Assembly (NCBI GenBank): GCA_947570265.1
Contig: CANOUR010000013.1
Span: 1 to 40,260, forward strand
Direction of reading: 5' to 3'
Origin: an uncultured Bacteroidales bacterium
GTDB lineage: Bacteria; Bacteroidota; Bacteroidia; Bacteroidales; Muribaculaceae
Length of the DNA stretch: 40,260 nt
This document shows positions 35,047 through 40,260 of the stretch, one piece after another. Below the pieces are notes generated by a model. That model was given only the letters and a program-made list of their open reading frames with translations, did not search any database and was not told where the DNA came from. A program made the position numbers and the translations under genes. Numbering within the stretch: the first letter of the stretch is position 1; the number at the start of each line of letters is the position of its first letter.

Positions 35047-35988
35047 TCAGAGGCATTTGGTGAGTTGGCCGCGCACGCCACGCAAAAAATCTGCGGTGGC
35101 CATACGGCGCTTACCTTGAGGCTGTAAGGATATGATTTGTAGTGGAGCGTCGGAACAGTCGATAGTCAGAATGCCATTGGTGGAATCAATATTGATGCGG
35201 CCAGGAATCGTCGAGCCGGCTGCTGCCAATGGTTGTGTCTCGAAAATTTTCAGGTCACCCAGTCCTTCAACAGTAGTCCACGCAGCCGGATATGGCGAAA
35301 GACCACGTACGAGATTATGCACATCAGTGGCTGTGCGATTCCAGTCGATGCGGCATGTGTCCTTAAAGATTTTAGGGGCTGGTGTGGGAGATATGCTGCC
35401 GGTCAGCTTATCTTGCTGTATTGTGGTTAGTTGACCGGTTTCAATATCTCGCAATGTTTTAAGGGTCAGCTTTGCTCCAAGTTCCATCAGACGGTCGTGG
35501 ACTGTTCCGACATTGTCTTCGGGAGCTATTTCAATTCGTTCCTGGGCGATTATATCGCCTGTGTCAATTTCGTGCTTGAGAAAGAATGTGGTTACACCTG
35601 TTTCTGTGTCACCATTGATCACAGCCCAGTTTATAGGTGCAGCGCCCCGGTAACGCGGAAGGAGAGATGCATGAAGGTTGAATGTGCCAAGCCGAGGCAT
35701 GCTCCAAACAATTTCGGGTAACATCCTGAATGCGATGACTATGAAAAGGTCGGCATTGATTGATCGCAATTCTTCGACAAATGCAGGGTCTTTGAGGTTC
35801 ACCGGCTGCATCAGGTGTAGCCCACGCTCGACAGCAAGCTGTTTGACTGGTGACTGAAGCATTTTGTGACCTCGTCCGGCCGGCTTGTCGGGCATTGTCA
35901 CGACGGCAGATATCTCAACACCTGCGTCGAGGAGTTGTTTAAGAGAATATGCTGCAAATTCAGGTGTGCCTAAAAATACTGTTTTCAT
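35047..35988 (-). CDS. fmt: Methionyl-tRNA formyltransferase
   Basis: Formylates initiator Met-tRNA using 10-formyl-tetrahydrofolate; 313 residues, normal length. The N-terminal VFLGTPEFAAYSL, the catalytic region FNLHASLLPRYRGAAPINWA and HEIDTGDIIAQ carry the Asn-His-Asp triad and the SLLP loop. The C-terminal OB-like tRNA-binding domain occupies about 205-313. It overlaps the pseudouridine synthase gene by 4 nt (ATGA). The DUF4493 gene starts at its 3' end. Confidence 0.96.
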   Translation of the reverse strand: MKTVFLGTPEFAAYSLKQLLDAGVEISAVVTMPDKPAGRGHKMLQSPVKQLAVERGLHLMQPVNLKDPAFVEELRSINADLFIVIAFRMLPEIVWSMPRLGTFNLHASLLPRYRGAAPINWAVINGDTETGVTTFFLKHEIDTGDIIAQERIEIAPEDNVGTVHDRLMELGAKLTLKTLRDIETGQLTTIQQDKLTGSISPTPAPKIFKDTCRIDWNRTATDVHNLVRGLSPYPAAWTTVEGLGDLKIFETQPLAAAGSTIPGRINIDSTNGILTIDCSDAPLQIISLQPQGKRRMATADFLRGVRGQLTKCL

Positions 35989-36674
35989 GCGTTGTCGGTA
36001 TGTATGTTGTCAAGGTGCTCAAATCCTTTCCATGTGGCCGGAACTGGAGCTGTTACCGATATTGTTTCCTTGCTTACAGGGTGGATAAATTCAATGTGGC
36101 GCGCAAGCAGCGAGATCGATCCGTCGGGGTTGGAGCGCTTGTCGCCATATTTGAGATCTCCTTTGATCGGGCATCCTATTGCGGCAAGTTGGACGCGTAT
36201 CTGATGTTTGCGTCCGGTTTCAAGATTTATTTCAAGAAGATGGAAGCGCTCTGACGATGCTACGTGCCTGTAGGATAGCGCCGCTCGTTTAGCTCCTTGA
36301 CGCGGTGATTGCCATGCTGTCGATTTGTTGATGCGCTCCACTGTGGTGATATAGTGTTCGAGATGTCCTTGTGGCTGCGGAGGCAGATTGCGTGTGAGCG
36401 CCCAATATGTCTTTCTGACCTGGCCATTGCGGAACATGTCGTTCATTCTTGACAAAGCCTTGGATGTTTTGGCGAAAACCACGAGTCCTCCAACCGGTCG
36501 GTCGAGGCGGTGAGTGACACCGACAAACACATTGCCTGGCTTGGCATATTTCTGTTTGAGGAGACGTTTTAGCGACTCGCACAGTGGCTCATCGCCAGTT
36601 TTGTCTGCCTGCACGATCTCGCCCGGTGCTTTGTTGACGATGATCAGATGGTTATCTTCGTAGACTACTTCCAT
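35985..36674 (-). CDS. RluA-family RNA pseudouridine synthase
   Basis: Converts uridine to pseudouridine in rRNA or tRNA; 229 residues. The catalytic motif THRLDRPVGG places the essential Asp at residue 58. Other motifs are YEDNHLIIVNKAPG at the start, KTYWAL near 110, LLEINLETGRKHQIRVQLA near 165-183 and CPIKGDLKYG. No S4 domain is present, so it is closer to the RluA/TruC type than to RluD. The target site is not predictable. Overlaps kdsA by 10 nt and fmt by 4 nt. Confidence 0.9.
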   Translation of the reverse strand: MEVVYEDNHLIIVNKAPGEIVQADKTGDEPLCESLKRLLKQKYAKPGNVFVGVTHRLDRPVGGLVVFAKTSKALSRMNDMFRNGQVRKTYWALTRNLPPQPQGHLEHYITTVERINKSTAWQSPRQGAKRAALSYRHVASSERFHLLEINLETGRKHQIRVQLAAIGCPIKGDLKYGDKRSNPDGSISLLARHIEFIHPVSKETISVTAPVPATWKGFEHLDNIHTDNA

Positions 36675-37501
36675 CCGGCGACAACATTTCGCAGTTGCGA
36701 CATACGTTCCATCAGCTGTGGCAATCGTTCAAGCGGCAGCATGTTCGCTCCGTCGCTCTTGGCTTTCGCTGGTTCTGGATGGGTTTCGATGAACAATCCG
36801 TCGACTCCGGCTGCGATGCCTGCTGCGGCGATTGTGTCGATGAGATCAGGGCGACCTCCGGTCACTCCAGCCGGTTGATTTGGCTGCTGTAATGAATGGG
36901 TGACGTCGAGAATGACCGGCGCACCAAACGTCTGCATGGTGGGAATGCCTCTGTAGTCGACGATGAGATCCTGATAGCCGAAGCTCACGCCACGTTCGGT
37001 AAGCGCAACGTTGCAGCATCCGGCATCACGCACTTTTTGCAGAGCGAACACCATCGCTTCAGGCGAAAGAAACTGTCCTTTCTTGATATTTACAGCTCGA
37101 CCTGTGCGTGCGGCTGCCACAAGTAAATCGGTTTGGCGGCATAAAAATGCCGGAATCTGCAACACGTCGACATATGGAGCCGCCATTGCAGCCTCTTCAG
37201 CTGAGTGAATGTCTGTGACAACCGGAATACGATATTCACTGCGCACCCGTCCGAGCACTTCAAGCGCTTTTTCATCGCCAATGCCAGTGAAAGAGTCGAG
37301 CCGCGAGCGGTTGGCCTTTCGGTATGAGCCCTTGAAAACGGTGGTGATGCCCAGTGGTCTGGTAGTTTCGAGAATCTTCCCGGCTATGTCGAGAGCCATC
37401 TGTTCGCCTTCGATCACGCAGGGGCCGGCGAGAAGAAAGAATTGCTTATTCGATGCCGCTTCATTGAAGTTGAAGTGGCTGTCTTTTGCGTTCAGTTCCA
37501 T
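36665..37501 (-). CDS. kdsA: 3-deoxy-8-phosphooctulonate synthase
   Basis: Condenses arabinose-5-phosphate with phosphoenolpyruvate to make KDO-8-phosphate for the LPS inner core; 278 residues, normal length. Motifs: LLAGPCVIEGEQ (about 23-34), FKGSYRKANRSR near 57, VVTDIHSAEEA near 97, NIKKGQFLSP near 138, LTERGVSFGYQDLIVD near 166 and FIETHPEPAKAKSDGANM near 238. It has the DAHP/KDO8P synthase TIM barrel, here the single-function KdsA form. First gene of the nine-gene minus-strand run, preceded by a good promoter box. Confidence 0.97.
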   Translation of the reverse strand: MELNAKDSHFNFNEAASNKQFFLLAGPCVIEGEQMALDIAGKILETTRPLGITTVFKGSYRKANRSRLDSFTGIGDEKALEVLGRVRSEYRIPVVTDIHSAEEAAMAAPYVDVLQIPAFLCRQTDLLVAAARTGRAVNIKKGQFLSPEAMVFALQKVRDAGCCNVALTERGVSFGYQDLIVDYRGIPTMQTFGAPVILDVTHSLQQPNQPAGVTGGRPDLIDTIAAAGIAAGVDGLFIETHPEPAKAKSDGANMLPLERLPQLMERMSQLRNVVAGWK

Positions 37502-37530
37502 GAATATGTGGAGTCATAGGGGTGACAGTG

Positions 37531-37538
37531 CAAAGTTA
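37531..37538 (-). promoter_or_regulatory. Bacteroidetes -7 box for the kdsA operon
   Basis: The minus strand reads TAACTTTG (TAnnTTTG), 29 nt before the kdsA ATG. No other convincing promoter was seen further down the run, although internal ones may exist inside genes. Confidence 0.6.
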
Positions 37539-37570
37539 AGGATTTTTCTGCAAATGACAATAAATGATCA

Positions 37571-37601
37571 GCCCGGATGCAGCAGTCAGCAACATCCGGG
37601 C
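37571..37601 (-). terminator. Hairpin after fusA2
   Basis: Perfect 9-bp stem GCCCGGATG/CATCCGGGC with a 13-nt loop, 29 nt past the fusA2 stop on the minus strand. The following sequence is AT-rich without a clean T-run. It separates fusA2 from the kdsA promoter. Confidence 0.6.
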
Positions 37602-37629
37602 GAAATGATTATTACGATGGTTAATAGGA

Positions 37630-39786
37630 TTACTCTTCTGCTTGTTTCTCAGCGTAGTCCTTGAGCAATTTCTCCTGAACATCGGATGGCACCAGCTCAT
37701 AGCTTGCAAACTGCATGGTGAATGATGACCGCCCGCCGGTGATCGAGCTAAGAGCAGTGGAGTAAGATCCCATTTCCTTGAGGGGAACTTTTGCTACGAT
37801 TTTCTCAAATCCGCTGTCGCTTTCCATTCCCATGATGATTGCGCGTCGACCCTGAAGATCGCTCATAACGTCGCCCATCACATCGGAAGGCACAAGCACT
37901 TCAACATCATAGACCGGCTCGAGAATCTTAGGCCCGGAGTTGCGGAACGCTTCAGAGAATGCGTTGCGCGCCGCCAATCGGAATGATATCTCATTGGAAT
38001 CAACAGGGTGCATCTTGCCATCGTAGATGCAGACACGCACATCGCGTGCATAGCTGCCGGTGAGAGGGCCTTGTTCCATTCGATCCATCAAACCCTTGAC
38101 TATAGCAGGGATGAAGCGGGCATCGATCGCTCCGCCAACAATGCAGTTGTGAACCACTAATTTGCCTCCCCATTCGAGAGGTATCTCCTGAGTGTCGCGC
38201 ACGCTCATCTTGTATTCCTGATTGCCAAAGCGATAGGTGTCGGGGGCAGCCATTCCTTCGGTGTATGGTTCGACAATCAGGTGCACCTCGCCGAATTGTC
38301 CTGCGCCTCCACTCTGTTTCTTGTGGCGGTAGTCAGCTCTGGCAGCCTTGGTGATGGTCTCGCGGTAGGGGATGCGTGGCTCTTCAAAAATGATAGGCAG
38401 CTTGTCGTTGTTCTCAACGCGCCATTTAAGAGTGCGGAGATGGAACTCGCCTTGTCCTTTGACAATCGTCTGTTTCAGCTCTTTTGATTGCTCGACAATC
38501 CATGTGGGATCTTCTTCGTGCATTCGCGTTAAAATCCCGTTGAGTTTCTCGGCGTCGCTTTCTGTGGCAGGGCGTACGGCGCGTTGGTATTTGGGCTCGG
38601 GATATTTGATGAAGTCAAAGGCATAGTCACAGCCTTTCTCATCGAGAGTGTTGCCTGTGCGCACATCCTTGAGTTTAACAGTTGCGCCAATGTCGCCGGC
38701 GTGTAATTCGTCGACTGAATTCTTGATCTGTCCACACACACAGTATATCTGCGCGATGCGCTCTTTCGATCCACGGGTGACATTGTCGAGATCGGCTCCG
38801 GGTTTCAGGGTGCCGGACATTACTTTGAAATAGCTGACTTCACCGATGTGAGGTTCGACTGTGGTCTTGAACATGTAGAGGGATACCGGCCCATTGCTGT
38901 CGGGTTTGACTTCGCGTCCCTCGATGTCGACAGGAGCAGGCATGTCCTCGACAAACGGCACTACATTGCCAAGAAATTCCATCATGCGGCGCACTCCCAT
39001 ATCCTTGACAGCGCTTACGCAGAACACCGGATAGATCGAGCGGTCGACCAGACCCTTGCGGATACCTTCACGCATCTCGTCCTCTGTCAGACTTCCTTTC
39101 TCGAAAAATTTCTCCATGAGAGTCTCGTCGTTCTCAGCTGCTGCCTCGACAAGCTTTTGATTGAGTTCGCGCGCACGCTCAAGCTGGTCTGCGGGAATAT
39201 CTTCAATTATAGGAGCACCACCATCAGGCCCCCAAGAGTATTTTTTCATCAACAGGACGTCGATCATGGCGTTGAATCCGGGGCCGGCATTGAGAGGGTA
39301 TTGGATTGCTACAATGCGGTTGCCGAAGTGTTCGCGCATCTGTTCCATGACATTGTCATAGTCAGCTTTCTCTCCGTCGAGCTGGTTGAGTGCGAAAATG
39401 ACCGGCTTATTGACTCGTGTGGCGGTGCGGAAAATATTCTGCGTTCCTACTTCCACGCCGTATTGGCCGTTGACCACTATGACACCGGTATCGGTGACAT
39501 TGAGAGCAGTGACGGCATTGCCAACAAAATCGTCTCCTCCTGGGCAGTCGATAACGTTGAGTTTCTTATTTAGAAATTCGGCATAGAAAACAGTTGAGAA
39601 TACAGAGTAGCCGTATTCTTTCTCTACCGGAAAATAGTCGCATACAGTGTTGTTTTGTTCTACAGTGCCACGGCGTTTTATAACTCCACACTCATAGAGC
39701 ATTGCCTCTGCGAGTGTGGTTTTTCCTGAGCCTTTGCTTCCAAGCAGGGCTATGTTCTTGATTTCGTTGGTCTGGTAAACGTTCAT
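37630..39786 (-). CDS. fusA2: EF-G paralog with degenerate GTPase motifs (EF-G2)
   Basis: Elongation factor G-like protein of 718 residues with all five EF-G domains. The G domain is atypical. G1 is GSKGSGKTT (16-24). The switch I region reads VEKEYGYSVFS instead of the RGITI type. G3 is DCPGGDDF (80-87) with Gly84 where EF-G has the catalytic His. G4 is NQLD (134-137) instead of NKxD. Domains III-V look complete, including SGGAGQFGEVHL and AARNAFSEAF. The B. thetaiotaomicron EF-G2 paralog is reported to support translation without GTPase activity and to matter in the gut under carbon limitation; this looks like its orthologue. Monocistronic, divergent from lon. Confidence 0.9.
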   Translation of the reverse strand: MNVYQTNEIKNIALLGSKGSGKTTLAEAMLYECGVIKRRGTVEQNNTVCDYFPVEKEYGYSVFSTVFYAEFLNKKLNVIDCPGGDDFVGNAVTALNVTDTGVIVVNGQYGVEVGTQNIFRTATRVNKPVIFALNQLDGEKADYDNVMEQMREHFGNRIVAIQYPLNAGPGFNAMIDVLLMKKYSWGPDGGAPIIEDIPADQLERARELNQKLVEAAAENDETLMEKFFEKGSLTEDEMREGIRKGLVDRSIYPVFCVSAVKDMGVRRMMEFLGNVVPFVEDMPAPVDIEGREVKPDSNGPVSLYMFKTTVEPHIGEVSYFKVMSGTLKPGADLDNVTRGSKERIAQIYCVCGQIKNSVDELHAGDIGATVKLKDVRTGNTLDEKGCDYAFDFIKYPEPKYQRAVRPATESDAEKLNGILTRMHEEDPTWIVEQSKELKQTIVKGQGEFHLRTLKWRVENNDKLPIIFEEPRIPYRETITKAARADYRHKKQSGGAGQFGEVHLIVEPYTEGMAAPDTYRFGNQEYKMSVRDTQEIPLEWGGKLVVHNCIVGGAIDARFIPAIVKGLMDRMEQGPLTGSYARDVRVCIYDGKMHPVDSNEISFRLAARNAFSEAFRNSGPKILEPVYDVEVLVPSDVMGDVMSDLQGRRAIIMGMESDSGFEKIVAKVPLKEMGSYSTALSSITGGRSSFTMQFASYELVPSDVQEKLLKDYAEKQAEE

Positions 39787-39899
39787 ATTGAGGGTTGTTT
39801 TAATGATTTTGACCGGACACAGACCCTTTCGGGTATCTGTTCGTTAGAATTTCGACCGAAAATTATTGAAACATCTTTCAAATATCAAATAAAAAAACA

Positions 39900-39911
39900 T
39901 GTTGCGCAACA
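39900..39911. promoter_or_regulatory. 12-bp perfect palindrome in the fusA2-lon gap (possible operator)
   Basis: TGTTGCGCAACA is its own reverse complement. It lies roughly 40 bp upstream of a weak minus-strand -7 candidate (TAATTTTC, 39858-39865) for fusA2 and about 60 bp upstream of the lon -7 box. The position suits an activator site for fusA2. Confidence 0.4.
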
Positions 39912-39970
39912 CATCGTAATCATTTGCGCGATTTTAGAGCAAAAGATGTCGTTTTCTCGTGTATTTTCAC

Positions 39971-39978
39971 TACTTTTG
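39971..39978 (+). promoter_or_regulatory. Bacteroidetes -7 box for lon, with leader hairpin
   Basis: TACTTTTG fits TAnnTTTG, 57 nt before the ATG. The leader carries a small GGGGC-GTC-GCCCC hairpin at 39996-40008. Confidence 0.6.
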
Positions 39979-40034
39979 CGCGCGATTTTCACGAAGGGGC
40001 GTCGCCCCGTGTATTATTCCTGACATAACCCATT

Positions 40035-40260
40035 ATGAACGAAGATATTCACCACCCGATAGTTTCCATAGGTAAGGTTGACATCGATATGTCGAAGAAT
40101 GCCCCCGAGCCAGACCCGGCAGATCTGCCCCTTCTGTTGACTCGCGATCTGGTGCTGTTTCCCGGAGTCGTTTTCCCGATCCAGCTGGGTCGTGAGGCAT
40201 CCGTAAAGGTGGCCCCAGGTTCTCATGAGAAGGGTATAAATAACGGAGTGGTAGTTAAAA
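40035..40260 (+). CDS. lon: ATP-dependent protease Lon, N-terminal part (runs off the window)
   Basis: Only the first 75 codons are present; the frame is open at the window end. After an acidic N-terminus (NEDIHHPIVSIGKVDIDMSK) comes the Lon substrate-binding domain start LPLLLTRDLVLFPGVVFPIQ, followed by LGREASVKV and NNGVVVK, matching the first strands of the LON domain. The ATPase and Ser-Lys protease domains would lie outside. A LON-domain-only protein cannot be excluded from this fragment, but the N-terminal extension and context fit full-length endopeptidase La. Divergent from fusA2. Confidence 0.8.
   Translation, partial: MNEDIHHPIVSIGKVDIDMSKNAPEPDPADLPLLLTRDLVLFPGVVFPIQLGREASVKVAPGSHEKGINNGVVVK

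Noticed and set aside
1-40260. CRISPR array, rRNA genes, integrase or transposase genes
   Set aside because: No regular spaced repeats, rRNA sequence or recombinase motifs were seen on either strand.

Overview
The window looks like a chromosomal segment of a gut Bacteroidales, probably Muribaculaceae-like. The order is well supported and the family is a guess. Evidence: repeated TAnnTTTG promoter -7 boxes of the Bacteroidetes type, tRNA genes without encoded CCA, Bacteroidetes-only families (PCMD, DUF4493, SusD-like, BACON-like, OMP_b-brl_3 barrels), a class II ribonucleotide reductase and the Bacteroidetes EF-G paralog. Most of the window has moderately high GC; 21.4-25.5 kb is visibly AT-richer.

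Layout. 1-247: a small inverted-repeat (MITE-like) element whose end lies in the folC stop codon. 245-2671 (-): two half-size chromate transporter genes and folC in one operon. 2791-4907 (+): a double-META lipoprotein and a solitary DAHP synthase/chorismate mutase. 5040-7580 (-): nrdJ. 7676-12198 (+): nitroreductase, large outer-membrane barrel protein, GT61 glycosyltransferase. 12367-17932 (-): glmS, a PD40-like envelope protein, a PHP phosphatase, tRNA-Ser(GCU), hisS. 18318-21149 (+): a phosphatidylserine-decarboxylase-family enzyme of the long (PsiD-like) architecture followed by a GadC-like antiporter. 21242-21329 (+): tRNA-Ser(GGA). 21.4-25.35 kb: AT-rich islet with a decayed BspA-LRR/transglutaminase gene and a composite BACON/SusD-like lipoprotein, closed on the right by a second MITE-like element. 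25529-37501 (-): nine tightly packed genes running kdsA, rluA-type pseudouridine synthase, fmt, DUF4493 lipoprotein, two paralogous barrels, PCMD lipoprotein, GH31, PurF-like paralog. 37630-39786 (-): fusA2, an EF-G paralog with degenerate G motifs, divergent from lon, which runs off the right end.

Themes. (1) Two different TA-flanked inverted-repeat elements each sit exactly in the stop codon of a gene; removing each in silico leaves a stop codon in the same place. (2) The decarboxylase plus antiporter pair suggests an amino-acid decarboxylation/amine-export system built on a pyruvoyl enzyme. (3) A surface glycan-type module without SusC/SusD appears to be co-transcribed behind the LPS/translation genes kdsA-fmt. 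(4) Two paralogs of housekeeping enzymes, PurF-like and EF-G-like, have lost canonical catalytic residues.
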